From UBA2334 sp964396895 (lineage in GTDB: Bacteria; Pseudomonadota; Gammaproteobacteria; Burkholderiales; Burkholderiaceae_C): DNA of 64,000 nt. Made by a program: the position numbers and the translations under genes. Below the pieces are notes generated by a model. The model saw only the letters and a list, made by a program, of their open reading frames with translations. It had not been told where the DNA came from and did not search any database. This document shows positions 31,666-41,021 of the stretch, one piece after another; position 1 is the stretch's first letter; each line of letters opens with the position of its first letter. The stretch spans positions 186,001 through 250,000 of the forward strand of contig CAYNGJ010000003.1 in assembly GCA_964396895.1 (NCBI GenBank), read 5' to 3'.

Positions 31666-33434
31666 GTCGGGGGTGGGTGAGCCAGTGCTTCCACCGCCAG
31701 GTGGTGGGTCAGGAACACCTGGCCACTCAGGTGCGCCAGCCAGCCGGAGCGTTGCAACTTGTCCATGACCGGTCCTTTGACTTCGGAGAGGTGCAGCTTT
31801 ACGCCCGCATCGGTGAGCCGGTGGTCGATGGCCTGCAGGCTTTCCAGCGCACTGGCATCGATGTCGTTGACGGCGGAGCACAGCAGCACCACGTGCTGCA
31901 GGCCGGATTGTTGTGCCACCTCCAGGTTGACGCGGTCTTCCAGCGCGCGGGCATTGGCGAAGTACAGGCTTTCGTCCACCCGCAAACCCAGCACATGCGA
32001 CTGGCATTCCACGGAGTGCCTGAGGACGTTGCGAAAGTGCTCGGTACCAGGGACACGGCCCACCACCGCCATGTGGGGGCGGCTGGTGCGCCACAGGTAC
32101 AACATCAGCGAAACGGCGACTCCGGCCACCAGGCCGGCATTGACGCCCGTCAGCAGTGTCATCACCACCGTGGCCGCCACCGCAGCGAAGTCGGCCCTGG
32201 CGTAGCGCCAGGTGCGGCGCAGCATGTCCACATCCACCAGGGTGAGCACTGCCACGATGATGGTCGCTGCCAGGGTGGCTTGCGGCAGGTAGTAGAGCCA
32301 TGGTGTGAGCCACAGCGACGCCAGCAGGATGCCCACCGCCGTCAGAGCCCCTGCCGCAGGGGTGTGGGCGCCTGCATCGTGGTTGACCACCGAGCGAGAC
32401 AGGCCACCGGTGACGGGCAGGCCTCCCGTGAGGCTGGCCGCCAGGTTGCTGGCGCCCAGGGCCGCCAGCTCGCCATTGGGCGACACGCGCTGACGTTGCC
32501 GGGCCGCCAGGGTTTGGCTGGCCGACAAGGATTGCACGTAGCCCACCACGCTGATCAGCAATGCGGGCACCCACAGCGACTGCCACAGGCCGGGCTGCCA
32601 ACTGGGCAGTGTCAGCGGTGGAAGGCCCTGGGGAATGCTGCCCACCACCTTCACCGCCGCGCCGTGCGCGCCGGTGACGTCCCAGCCCGCATGGGCCACC
32701 CAGGCCGTGGAGGCCACGATGGCCGCCACGGGAGACATCCGGGCACCCAGTGTGGCGGCCTTGACCGACAACCCACAGCGGTGGAGCAACCCACCCAAGC
32801 CGGCGCGCGACCACCACAGAAAAACAGTGACCAGTCCGCCCACGGCCAGGGTGGCGGGGTTCAATTGCCAGGCGTTGTCCCACAGTGACCGCAGCAATTC
32901 CGGCAATGAGTTGCCGTGGGTGGCGATGCCCATCAGGTGGCCGACCTGGCTCAGGGCAATCAGCACGCTGGAGGCCGAAATGAAGCCCGATGTGACGGGT
33001 GTGCTCAAGAAATTGGCCAGAAACCCCAGGCGCAGCCAACCCATGACCAAGAGCATGAGGCCACTCAGCAAGGCCAACACCAGGGCGCCTTCCGCATAGG
33101 CGGGGCTGCCCGCCACCGCCCAGGGGCCCAGTGCAGCAGCGGTCATGAGTGAGGTGATGGCCACCGGTCCCACCGACAGCACGCGGCTGCTGCCCAGCAC
33201 GGCATAGGCCAGCAGCGGCATCACACTGGCGTACAGCCCCACCACGGGGGGGAGTCCCGCCAGCATGGCGTAGGCCAGGCTTTGCGGGATCAGCATGATG
33301 GTGACGATGAGGGCCGCCACCGCATCCCCGGTCAGGGTGTGGCGGTTGTAGTCACGCAGCCACTCGGCGCAGGGCAGGTGTTTCAGTTGTTCAACGCCCC
33401 GCTGCCAGAGGCGGCTGGCCGCCGTGGTTCGCAT
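31641..33434 (-). CDS. SulP-family (SLC26) inorganic anion transporter with STAS domain
   Basis: A 597-residue inner-membrane transporter. The N-terminal LTGDAVAALIVTIMLIPQSLAY is the SulP signature. About 12-14 hydrophobic segments run to residue ~420, followed by a cytoplasmic STAS domain (about 450-575, with VVLLCSAVNDIDASALESLQ). Bacterial members carry sulfate, bicarbonate or C4-dicarboxylates, and the anion cannot be decided here. It may form a run with the rhodanese gene 17 bases upstream, which would fit a sulfur-related role, but that is only inference. Confidence 0.92.
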   Translation of the reverse strand: MRTTAASRLWQRGVEQLKHLPCAEWLRDYNRHTLTGDAVAALIVTIMLIPQSLAYAMLAGLPPVVGLYASVMPLLAYAVLGSSRVLSVGPVAITSLMTAAALGPWAVAGSPAYAEGALVLALLSGLMLLVMGWLRLGFLANFLSTPVTSGFISASSVLIALSQVGHLMGIATHGNSLPELLRSLWDNAWQLNPATLAVGGLVTVFLWWSRAGLGGLLHRCGLSVKAATLGARMSPVAAIVASTAWVAHAGWDVTGAHGAAVKVVGSIPQGLPPLTLPSWQPGLWQSLWVPALLISVVGYVQSLSASQTLAARQRQRVSPNGELAALGASNLAASLTGGLPVTGGLSRSVVNHDAGAHTPAAGALTAVGILLASLWLTPWLYYLPQATLAATIIVAVLTLVDVDMLRRTWRYARADFAAVAATVVMTLLTGVNAGLVAGVAVSLMLYLWRTSRPHMAVVGRVPGTEHFRNVLRHSVECQSHVLGLRVDESLYFANARALEDRVNLEVAQQSGLQHVVLLCSAVNDIDASALESLQAIDHRLTDAGVKLHLSEVKGPVMDKLQRSGWLAHLSGQVFLTHHLAVEALAHPPPTQSAKSPD

Positions 33435-33451
33435 TCAGTGACCGGGGCGGT

Positions 33452-33832
33452 TCACTCAAACGAAGGCAGCGCGGGCTTGACCACCGGGTTGCCGCCAGCC
33501 ACCCAGGCGTCGTAGCCCCCGGCAATGGAGGTCACGTTCAGGTAGCCCATGGCCTGCATGCTGAGGGCCGAGAGGGCAGCACGACCACTGGTTTTGCAGT
33601 AGAGCACCACCGCCAAGTCGCGCCGCTCCAGGGCGGGGTTGCCGGAGAGCTTGAATTCCAGCAAGCCGCGCGGCAGGTTGATGGCGCCGCCAATGTGGCC
33701 AGCGGCGTATTCGTCGGGCTCACGCACGTCGATGAGGACGTCGGCGCTGCGCAAGACCGCGTCGGCTTGTGCCACTGGCACTTCGCGGCATTGGGCCTTG
33801 GCGGCCATGACGAGGTCGGATGCGGTTTTCAT
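33452..33832 (-). CDS. Single-domain rhodanese (sulfurtransferase)
   Basis: A 126-residue rhodanese-fold protein. DVLIDVREPDEYAAGHIGGA is the CH2A-type motif and Cys79 in YCKTSGRAA is the active cysteine that carries the persulfide, with an arginine closing a six-residue loop. No signal peptide is seen, so it is likely cytosolic. The start ATG 33832 has AAGGA eight bases upstream; the frame is open to 33886 but the extension is not conserved-looking. It lies between the DUF3422 and SulP genes on the same strand. Confidence 0.9.
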   Translation of the reverse strand: MKTASDLVMAAKAQCREVPVAQADAVLRSADVLIDVREPDEYAAGHIGGAINLPRGLLEFKLSGNPALERRDLAVVLYCKTSGRAALSALSMQAMGYLNVTSIAGGYDAWVAGGNPVVKPALPSFE

Positions 33833-33904
33833 GGTATTCCTTAAAAAGTAGCGTAAAGTCGTTTTTGAATATGCCGTAGATGCCAAAAATGTATAAAAAC
33901 TGTC

Positions 33905-35263
33905 TCAATGGGCAGCGTGCAGCTTCTCGTGGATGCGTTTGGTGGTGCGCCACACCGCCCACAGCACCAGCGGAATGGCCGCCCCCGTGGCCATTTCGGG
34001 GTTGATGGGCAGGCCCGCCGCTTTGGCCGCCTTGCCCACATACAACAACAGGCTCACCACATAGTAGGAAATGGCGGCGATGGACAGGCCTTCCACCGTG
34101 CTTTGCAGCCGCAACTGAAGCGCCTGACCTTTGGTGAGCTTTTCCAGCAGCAACTGGTTTTGCGTTTCCGTGGCAATGTCGACGCGGGTGCGCAACAGTG
34201 CCGTGGCCCGCGTGATGCGCTCCGACAATGACGCCAGCCGACGCGCCGTGGCGCTGACCGTGGCCATGGCCGGCGAGAGCCGCCGGTTCATGAACTCGCC
34301 AATGGTCTGGGTGCCCGGGATGGCGCGTTCGCGCAATTCGGCAATGCGTTGCAGCACGATGCCGTGGTAGGCCTCGGTGGCGGCAAACCGGTAGGCGTGG
34401 CTGGCGGTGGCCTGCTCCACCCGTGCGGCCAAGGTGGCCAGGTGGTTGAGGAGTTCGGGGTCGGACTCACTGCCCAGCTCGATTTGCCGGGTGATTTCCG
34501 CCAGTTCGTGTTCGGTGGTCGCCAGCGTGGGCATCAAGGCCTTGGCCACCGGCAAGCCGCGCAGGGCCATCAGGCGGTAGGTCTCCAGTTCCAGCAGCCG
34601 CTGCGAAATGCGGCCAGCCCGGGTTTCGGTGGTGCCCTCTGGGGCAATCACCAGCATGCGCTCAAATCCGCTGGGGCGAAGCTTGAAATCGGTCAGCGCC
34701 CACGAGTGGCCGTGGTTGCCCATGACCGATGCCACCAGGGAATGGTCACCCAGCCACTGTCGACCCAACGCCATGGTGGCATCGGGCTGGCCCAGGTCAC
34801 CGTGCAGCATGACCAGTTTGATGGCGACCATGGTTTGCCCAGGAATGCCGCGCAACCATTGGGCGGGCAGTACCAATGTGGACAGCAGTTCCGGATCGGA
34901 GGTGCCCAGCAGCGCTTGCTCGGTGAGTGGCTGCACGATGGAATAGCGCGTGAATTCGCTGTGCCGTTCCCATTTCACCGTGTGGGTGTCGTAGCGCAGC
35001 CGCAGGAAGTTTTCATCCAAGTCGGAAACGCTCAGATGCTGCTGCCCAGGCAATTGGCGCAGGTGCTCACATTCCTGCGCCCGGCTGATGCCCTCATTCA
35101 GCACCGCAAGGAACACCACCAGGGTCGGAAGCCGAATGCGAGCAGAGGGTCGTGCGTGCACCTCGTTGTGCAGCGTGTTGCGTTGCGCTGCGAAAGGAGG
35201 TAGGTGGCTCGCGAACAGGGCCTGTTCGACTGGCTGGGTGGGGGGATGCTCGGGCTGACTCAT
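33905..35263 (-). CDS. DUF3422 family membrane-anchored protein
   Basis: A 452-residue protein of the proteobacterial DUF3422 family. The N-terminus has NTLHNEVHARPSARIRLPTL, a conserved block of the family. The middle is largely helical (about 230-400). Two hydrophobic segments near the C-terminus (ISYYVVSLLLYVGKAAKAAG and GAAIPLVLWAVW) anchor it in the membrane. The function is unknown. The start ATG 35263 (MSQPEHPPTQ) is preferred to an upstream one at 35314 that adds a cysteine-bearing tail. It does not appear linked to the motility genes that follow on the other strand. Confidence 0.87.
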   Translation of the reverse strand: MSQPEHPPTQPVEQALFASHLPPFAAQRNTLHNEVHARPSARIRLPTLVVFLAVLNEGISRAQECEHLRQLPGQQHLSVSDLDENFLRLRYDTHTVKWERHSEFTRYSIVQPLTEQALLGTSDPELLSTLVLPAQWLRGIPGQTMVAIKLVMLHGDLGQPDATMALGRQWLGDHSLVASVMGNHGHSWALTDFKLRPSGFERMLVIAPEGTTETRAGRISQRLLELETYRLMALRGLPVAKALMPTLATTEHELAEITRQIELGSESDPELLNHLATLAARVEQATASHAYRFAATEAYHGIVLQRIAELRERAIPGTQTIGEFMNRRLSPAMATVSATARRLASLSERITRATALLRTRVDIATETQNQLLLEKLTKGQALQLRLQSTVEGLSIAAISYYVVSLLLYVGKAAKAAGLPINPEMATGAAIPLVLWAVWRTTKRIHEKLHAAH

Positions 35264-35399
35264 GTGGCTATTTTGCGGGATGTTCGGGCGGCAGTTGGTA
35301 CAGGCCGCTGACATCGGGCGGGGTACAGGCTTTTTTGACCCATACCATGGTCATTTGAGTGTGAATTGGTTAAAAAGTGGGGTGAAAGTGATTTTTTTC

Positions 35400-35426
35400 T
35401 AAAGATCGTTCCGGGGCAGTCGATAA
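35400..35426 (+). promoter_or_regulatory. FliA (sigma-28) flagellar promoter
   Basis: TAAAGATC, exactly 11 bases, then GTCGATAA. The enterobacterial consensus is TAAAGTTT-N11-GCCGATAA, giving 5 of 8 matches at -35 and 7 of 8 at -10 with ideal spacing. It lies 52 bases before the start of the hypothetical gene 35479-36066. Confidence 0.82.
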
Positions 35427-35478
35427 AACCTCCGAAACGATCAGAGTGCTTCGAGCGCTCAGACAGAGGAGTGTCGCC

Positions 35479-36066
35479 ATGTTGTCCTTGCCGAGTGTCA
35501 GTTCCACGCCAAGTGTGGTGTCTCGTCCGTTGCTGGTCGCGGACACTGCGGTGCGCGCCACGGGGGTGGCGCGGGCCATTGAACCCACCACGGCGGTGAG
35601 CAAGGAGCGCTCCAAAGTCGAGGTGCGTGTGCCCGACGGCATGGCGAGGGCTACTTCCCCGGCGGCCAGTGCTGAGCAGGCGGCGCCAGTGGTGGTCCGA
35701 GCGCCTGTTGCGGCGGACTCGCCACAGCCCCCGGTGGCGCGGTCGGCGGTTCAAAAGGCCATGGACACCCAGATCAAAGAACTGTTCAGCAGCGTGTGGA
35801 AGGCCAGTGCCAAGGCTGTTGATTTTTTGTTGGGTCGGGACGAGCCCACCGCCGCACAGGTGGCCGCCGCCGCCGAACCCATGAGTGCCATTCTGTGGAG
35901 CCTGACAGCCCCGGCTGGCAGTCGGTTCAGCCACGCGGCGTTGGCCAGCGCGTCCCAAGCTCCGTCGGTCGCCCCGGATTTTGAGCCCATCGTGTATTCG
36001 TCGCGTGGGTCATCTGCCGCGCAGTCCTCGGTGTCGAGGGGTGGGCTGCTGGACGTGCTGGCCTGA
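35479..36066 (+). CDS. Hypothetical protein under a FliA promoter
   Basis: I do not recognise this 195-residue protein. It is rich in Ala, Ser, Val and Pro and largely low-complexity. One amphipathic helical stretch near residues 95-125 (VQKAMDTQIKELFSSVWKAS then AKAVDFLLG) is the only part that looks folded, and it ends GGLLDVLA. It has no signal peptide and no membrane segment. AGAGGAG precedes ATG 35479. The FliA promoter just upstream and the convergent cheB gene 47 bases downstream place it in the late flagellar/chemotaxis regulon. Possible roles are a motility accessory, a secreted flagellar-associated protein or a regulator. None is supported by a domain. Confidence 0.72.
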   Translation: MLSLPSVSSTPSVVSRPLLVADTAVRATGVARAIEPTTAVSKERSKVEVRVPDGMARATSPAASAEQAAPVVVRAPVAADSPQPPVARSAVQKAMDTQIKELFSSVWKASAKAVDFLLGRDEPTAAQVAAAAEPMSAILWSLTAPAGSRFSHAALASASQAPSVAPDFEPIVYSSRGSSAAQSSVSRGGLLDVLA

Positions 36067-36113
36067 ACGTCGCCAGACCAGACCAGTTCAGACGGGCAGA
36101 TCCGCTCAGCAGG

Positions 36114-37244
36114 TCAAATGCGGTGGCGTACTCCACCACCGCCAGCAGACAGTTTTTCCATCAGTGCCACGGGGATTTGCTTGAGTGGCAATACTTCATG
36201 CGCGGCCCCGGCCTGAATGGCCATCCTGGGCATGCCGAACACCACGCAACTGGCTTCGTCTTGGCAAATGTTGTGACTGCCGGCATCACGCATTTCTTTC
36301 ATGGCCTGTGCGCCGTCCCCGCCCATACCGGTCAGCATGACACCCACGGCGTTGGGGCCCAGCACCCGAGCGGCCGACTTGAAGAGCACCTCCACCGACG
36401 GTTTGTGGCGGTTGATGGGCTCGGTGTCCTCTACCACCGCCACGTAGTTGGAGCCACTGCGGTCAATGCGGAATTGTTTGCCGCCGGGGGCAATGTAGGC
36501 GTGACCGGGCAGTATCCGTTCGCCGTCTCGTGCTTCTTTCACACTGATGCGGCACAGGGAATCCAGCCTGGCTGCAAAGCTGGTGGTGAAGCCAGGCGGC
36601 ATGTGCTGGGTGATCACGATGGCGGGAGCATCCGCAGGCAGAGGCATCAATACCTCTTTGATGGCTTCCGTGCCTCCTGTGGATGCGCCAATGCAGATGA
36701 CTTTTTCTGTGGATAGTCGACCCGTGGACGGCCTGGGTGTGGTTAAAGCATTGGCCACGACCGACCCCGGGTGCGCAATGGCGCCGGGCGCTACCCCTGC
36801 ACGCTTGGCCAATGCATCTGGTGTCAGCGCGTGTCGACTGACGTGTGCCACTGCAGCCGCTCGAATTTTGTCCACGATGTCGCTGGCCAATTCCTTTAAA
36901 CCCGAAGAGACGCCAATGCGTGGTTTTGCCACAAAGTCAACGGCCCCCATTTCCAGTGCGCGCATGGTGATTTCGGCGCCGCGCTCCGTCAGTGTGGACA
37001 CCATCACCACGGGCATGGGGCGGAGGCGCATGAGGCGGGAAAGGAAATCCAGGCCATCCATTCGCGGCATTTCCACATCCAAGGTGATGACGTCGGGGTT
37101 CAGCTCGCGAATCATTTCCCGCGCAATCAGCGGGTCGTTGGCGGCACCCACACACGCCATGTCAGACTGCTTATTGATGATTTCAGCCAGCAGGCTGCGG
37201 ACCAACGCCGAATCATCCACCACCACTACCCTGATCTTTGCCAT
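36114..37244 (-). CDS. cheB: Chemotaxis protein-glutamate methylesterase CheB
   Basis: A 376-residue adaptation enzyme that removes methyl groups from chemoreceptors when phosphorylated by CheA. The receiver domain has Asp10-Asp11 and phospho-acceptor Asp56 (TLDVEMPRMDG). The esterase domain has the catalytic Ser in CIGASTGGTEA, His in ITQHMPPGF and Asp in MLTGMGGDGAQAM. It is the last gene of the chemotaxis operon, 17 bases after cheD, with GAGG before the ATG. The receptor at 13796-15949 has the C-terminal pentapeptide that CheB also binds in enterobacteria. Confidence 0.96.
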   Translation of the reverse strand: MAKIRVVVVDDSALVRSLLAEIINKQSDMACVGAANDPLIAREMIRELNPDVITLDVEMPRMDGLDFLSRLMRLRPMPVVMVSTLTERGAEITMRALEMGAVDFVAKPRIGVSSGLKELASDIVDKIRAAAVAHVSRHALTPDALAKRAGVAPGAIAHPGSVVANALTTPRPSTGRLSTEKVICIGASTGGTEAIKEVLMPLPADAPAIVITQHMPPGFTTSFAARLDSLCRISVKEARDGERILPGHAYIAPGGKQFRIDRSGSNYVAVVEDTEPINRHKPSVEVLFKSAARVLGPNAVGVMLTGMGGDGAQAMKEMRDAGSHNICQDEASCVVFGMPRMAIQAGAAHEVLPLKQIPVALMEKLSAGGGGVRHRI

Positions 37245-37261
37245 GTTGCCTCTATCTTCCT

Positions 37262-37951
37262 TCAGAACAAATCAACCGAGCCGCCAGCCGTTTTCTTGGC
37301 CAGCACGGCAGCATTGCCTTTGCGCTCTGTGGTCTCCAGCGTTTCGGGGTGCGAATGCGCCAATTTTTTGACCATGGCCTTGCCAGTGGTGGGAAAGAAC
37401 ACCACCTTACGCGGGTATATGTCCAGCACGTCTTTGGACACCAGAGAAATGCCTTCTGTGTGAAGGTAGTCCAAGACGAACCGCGTGTTTCGCTCGCCGA
37501 CGTTCATGGTGGTAAATCCTGCCATCACTTGCCCGCCACCGAACACTTTGGCCTGCATGGCCTCGCGGCGGGCACCGAGTTTGATCATTTCGTTGATCAG
37601 CAGCTCCATGGCGTAGGACCCATACCGGCCAGAGGTGTCGGCGCTGTCACCTTCTGGCAGCATGAAATGGTTCATTCCACCCACTTTGGCCTTGGTGTCC
37701 CAAATGCAAGCGGCAATGCATGACCCCAGAACCGTCATGATCACGATGTCTTCGTTGGCCACAAAGTACTCGCCCGGCAATACTTTGACGGCATCAGACT
37801 GAAAGTGGTGATCAAAAAAGAAAAAAGACGCTTCGCCGGGTTTGCGTGGACGGGTGCGCAAACTCTGCAAAGAGTCGCTCCTTTGTAAGCCTCCGCTCAT
37901 GGGTGATCCGCCGGTGCGTGTCGGTGTGGGGGGCGGGCTAGACGCGCTCAT
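37262..37951 (-). CDS. cheD: Chemoreceptor glutamine deamidase CheD
   Basis: A 229-residue amidase that converts receptor glutamines to glutamates. The catalytic Cys78 (TVLGSCIAACIWD) and His95 (GGMNHFMLPE) are in place, with RYGSYAMELLINEM and KVFGGGQVM following. It is longer than B. subtilis CheD (166 aa) at both ends: ~40 disordered N-terminal residues and a basic C-terminal tail ending GGSVDLF. That ending resembles the tail of the CheZ-like protein in the same operon. The start at 37951 overlaps cheR by 14 bases and has AAAGG upstream; ATG 37900 is an alternative. Confidence 0.94.
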   Translation of the reverse strand: MSASSPPPTPTRTGGSPMSGGLQRSDSLQSLRTRPRKPGEASFFFFDHHFQSDAVKVLPGEYFVANEDIVIMTVLGSCIAACIWDTKAKVGGMNHFMLPEGDSADTSGRYGSYAMELLINEMIKLGARREAMQAKVFGGGQVMAGFTTMNVGERNTRFVLDYLHTEGISLVSKDVLDIYPRKVVFFPTTGKAMVKKLAHSHPETLETTERKGNAAVLAKKTAGGSVDLF

Positions 37952-38792
37952 ACACCGTCTTGCCTTTCAGGGTGAACAGCGTCTTGGCATCGGTGAAGTT
38001 CTCCGCATGACCGACAAAGAGCAGTCCCCCTGGCTTGAGGTGACGGTGAATTCGTTCGAGTACCCTGCGCTGGGTGCCTGCATCGAAGTAAATCATGACG
38101 TTGCGGCAAAAAACCACATCGAACGGTTCGCGGAATGGCCAGTTGTCTTGAATCAGGTTGACCGTGAAAAACTCCATGTGCTTTTGGACCTCTGGCTTGA
38201 CCCGCACATACCCACCGTTGCTGCCCTTGCCCTTCAGGAAGTATTTGCGCAGATGTTCCATGGAGAGCCCTTTGACGTTTTCAGCCTTGTAAATCCCTGC
38301 GGCGGCCGTCGAAAGTACTTTGGTGTCAATGTCGCTGCATTGCAGCGTAAAGTTGGCATTGGAACCAATGGCGTCCATGACCGTCATGGCCAGGGAGTAG
38401 GGCTCTTCTCCGGTGGAGGCGGCGCTGCACCAAATTCGCGGGGCCGCACCAGGAGCGAGCTTTTTCAATTGATCCGACAGGATGGAAAAGTGGTGCTGTT
38501 CACGAAAGAACGCCGTGAGGTTGGTGGTCAGCGCGTTGATGAACTCTTGCCACTCGACGCCATCGTGGTGCTCCAGCCAGTCCAGGTAGGACTTAAAGCT
38601 TTCGTGCCCAGTTTCACGCAGCCGCCGGGAAATGCGGCTGTAGACCATGGCATGTTTGCCTTCGTGCAAGCTGATGCCCGCGCGTTGGTAGATCAGCGCT
38701 TTGATGCGTGAGAAGTCCTGATCGCTCCAAATGAACTCCCGCCCCTGGGAGAGAGGGCCGTTGTCGTCAGTGGCCGAGCCAGCACGGGTCAT
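37938..38792 (-). CDS. cheR: Chemotaxis protein methyltransferase CheR
   Basis: A 284-residue SAM-dependent enzyme that methylates receptor glutamates. The N-terminal helical domain contains TNLTAFFREQHHF. The Rossmann domain has CSAASTGEEPYSLAM and DVVFCRNVMIYFD, both family hallmarks. The beta-subdomain that docks on the NWETF-type receptor tail appears to be present by length. A strong AAGGAGGG precedes the start. It follows cheA by 73 bases and overlaps cheD. Confidence 0.96.
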   Translation of the reverse strand: MTRAGSATDDNGPLSQGREFIWSDQDFSRIKALIYQRAGISLHEGKHAMVYSRISRRLRETGHESFKSYLDWLEHHDGVEWQEFINALTTNLTAFFREQHHFSILSDQLKKLAPGAAPRIWCSAASTGEEPYSLAMTVMDAIGSNANFTLQCSDIDTKVLSTAAAGIYKAENVKGLSMEHLRKYFLKGKGSNGGYVRVKPEVQKHMEFFTVNLIQDNWPFREPFDVVFCRNVMIYFDAGTQRRVLERIHRHLKPGGLLFVGHAENFTDAKTLFTLKGKTVYERV

Positions 38793-38865
38793 GTGCCCTC
38801 CTTGCCATGGGGTGCGGGTGTGCGATGGAGCGCGCAGGTGTACGTGGGGGCGACGCCTGGTTGCA

Positions 38866-40983
38866 TCAGTGGCGTGAACGGCGAATCAGGCCGCTGGTGT
38901 CCAGAATCAGTGCCACCTTGCCATCGCCCAAAATGGTGGCACCCGACACGTTGGGCACCTTGCGGTAGTTACTTTCCAGGTTTTTGATGACCACTTGCTG
39001 TTGACCCAGCAGCTCATCCACCATGACGGCCACACGAGAGCCTTCGGCCTCAATCACGACCATGATGCTGTTGGCATTGGTGTAGTCCTTGCGAGGGACA
39101 TCGAATACCCGTTCCAGCTCAATCACGGGCATGTATTCGTCACGAACTTTAACCAACTGCGCACCTTGTGCAACGGTGTTGATTTCACCGGGTTTGACTT
39201 GGAATGACTCCACGACCGATGACAGGGGAAGGATGTAGACCTCGTCACTCACGCGCACCGACATGCCGTCCATGATGGCCAGTGTGAGGGGCAGCCGCAC
39301 GATGACCTTCATGCCCTTGCCCTCACGGGATTCGATTTCCACCGTGCCGTTGAGGGCTGCAATGTTCTTTTTCACCACGTCCATGCCCACTCCGCGCCCG
39401 GACACATCAGTGACCACGTCGGCAGTGGAGAAGCCTGGCGCAAAGATGAGCATCCAAACCTCGCTGTCGGTCATGTTGTCAGAAGCGTCGATGCCTTTCT
39501 CCTGGGCTTTGGCAATCAACTTTTGCCGGTTCAACCCTCGGCCATCGTCGCGGACCTCGATCAGAATGGACCCACCTTGGTGCGAGGCCGACAGCGTGAC
39601 AGTACCCGTCTCCGGCTTTCCAGCTGCGGCCCGCGCATCGGGCATTTCAATGCCATGGTCACAGCTGTTGCGGATCAGGTGGGTCAATGGGTCGGTGATT
39701 TTTTCAATCAAACCCTTGTCCAGTTCAGTGGCTTCGCCGTGGGTGATCAACTCCACCTTTTTGCCCAGTTTGCCGGCCAGGTCGCGCAACATGCGAGGGA
39801 AGCGGCTGAACACCACCGACATCGGAATCATGCGAATGGACATGACAGACTCTTGCAGGTCACGGGTGTTGCGATCCAGGTCAGCGAGGCCAGCCAACAA
39901 CTGCTGGTTGGCGACGGGATCCAGCGTGCGGCTGTTTTGGGCCAGCATGGCCTGGGTGATCACCAATTCCCCCACCAGGTTGATGAGCTGATCCACCTTG
40001 CTCACGGAGACCCTCAGGGTGGAGGACTCCAGCTGTGCGGCTTGTGCCGCAGGTTTGGGCTCGGGTTTGGCCGCCGTTTTGGATGTGACGGTGGAGACCA
40101 ATGCCGCGGTGGTTTCCGGCAACGCCGACGTCGGGGGGGCAATGGCCGGGGCCGCTGAGAAGAGGCCAAACCCGCTGTCATCCGCGTGGGCCGTTTGATC
40201 AGCGGGTGGCTGCGAGCCAGCGCATGCTGCATCCAGAATGTGGATGTTCTCTTTGGCCACGTGAAAGGCAAAAAGGTCAATCAAATCGTTGTCGGACGAT
40301 GTGGTCTCCACGGCAAAGACCCGTTTGGACGCATCGGTCGTTGGCATGGGCTGTATGGTTCCCAACCCTGCAATGTCTCTGAACAACTCCAGTATGGCAT
40401 CCGCTTGTTCTGGGTGGTCGCTGGGGCCGATGTGGATTTCCAGATTGCGCGCACCCGATCCGCTGCTGGCGGCTGTCGGTACATGCGGGGCGATGGGTGT
40501 GGCAGGGGGCGGTGGTGGTGCCAGGGAGGGGGCTGGCGCCGCAGGTGGTACAGATGGCGCCTGGCCGGAGGCCAGCACACGAATCCTTTCCACCAAACCT
40601 GCGGTTTCTGGGGCTGCGGCGTCAGATCCCTGGTGCCTGGCCAGCAAACCGCGCAAAGCATCGGACGACTCCAGAAGCACGTCCACCATGGGGGGGCTGG
40701 GCTTGAGCTCGTGACGTCGGAGCTTGTCCAGCAGGGACTCCATCTGGTGGGTCAGTTCTGCCACATCGGCAAACCCGAAGGTCGCTGCGCCGCCCTTGAT
40801 GGAGTGTGCGCACCTGAATACGGCGTTCAACTCTTCGTCATCGGCGGTATCCAGGTCAAGGTCCAGGAGCATCTGCTCCATCTGGTCAAGGTTTTCACCG
40901 GCTTCTTCAAAAAAAATTTCGTAAAACTGGGAGAGATCAATCGATCCGCTCGCGCTGTGGTTGTCTTGCATGCTTACACCCAT
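38866..40983 (-). CDS. cheA: Chemotaxis histidine kinase CheA
   Basis: A 705-residue kinase linking receptors to CheY and CheB. P1 carries the phospho-His in CAHSIKGGAATFGFADV (about residue 50). A Pro/Ala-rich linker leads to a P2-like domain (~190-265). P3 dimerisation and P4 ATP-binding domains (SCDHGIEMP, VRDDGRGLN, GRGVGMDVV) follow, and a CheW-like P5 domain ends the protein. No cheW is in the window, so coupling proteins must be encoded elsewhere. Two starts are close (40983 and 40971). I keep the first. Confidence 0.96.
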   Translation of the reverse strand: MGVSMQDNHSASGSIDLSQFYEIFFEEAGENLDQMEQMLLDLDLDTADDEELNAVFRCAHSIKGGAATFGFADVAELTHQMESLLDKLRRHELKPSPPMVDVLLESSDALRGLLARHQGSDAAAPETAGLVERIRVLASGQAPSVPPAAPAPSLAPPPPPATPIAPHVPTAASSGSGARNLEIHIGPSDHPEQADAILELFRDIAGLGTIQPMPTTDASKRVFAVETTSSDNDLIDLFAFHVAKENIHILDAACAGSQPPADQTAHADDSGFGLFSAAPAIAPPTSALPETTAALVSTVTSKTAAKPEPKPAAQAAQLESSTLRVSVSKVDQLINLVGELVITQAMLAQNSRTLDPVANQQLLAGLADLDRNTRDLQESVMSIRMIPMSVVFSRFPRMLRDLAGKLGKKVELITHGEATELDKGLIEKITDPLTHLIRNSCDHGIEMPDARAAAGKPETGTVTLSASHQGGSILIEVRDDGRGLNRQKLIAKAQEKGIDASDNMTDSEVWMLIFAPGFSTADVVTDVSGRGVGMDVVKKNIAALNGTVEIESREGKGMKVIVRLPLTLAIMDGMSVRVSDEVYILPLSSVVESFQVKPGEINTVAQGAQLVKVRDEYMPVIELERVFDVPRKDYTNANSIMVVIEAEGSRVAVMVDELLGQQQVVIKNLESNYRKVPNVSGATILGDGKVALILDTSGLIRRSRH

Positions 40984-41021
40984 GTGTGCCCCCGAAAGGC
41001 CATTAGTTGACGATTAGACCT

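Noticed and set aside
30832..33039. Long open frame (735 codons) on the minus strand
   Set aside because: It is out of frame with the SulP transporter, overlaps it and the IclR gene, and its product is low-complexity with no domain. It is a by-product of high GC.
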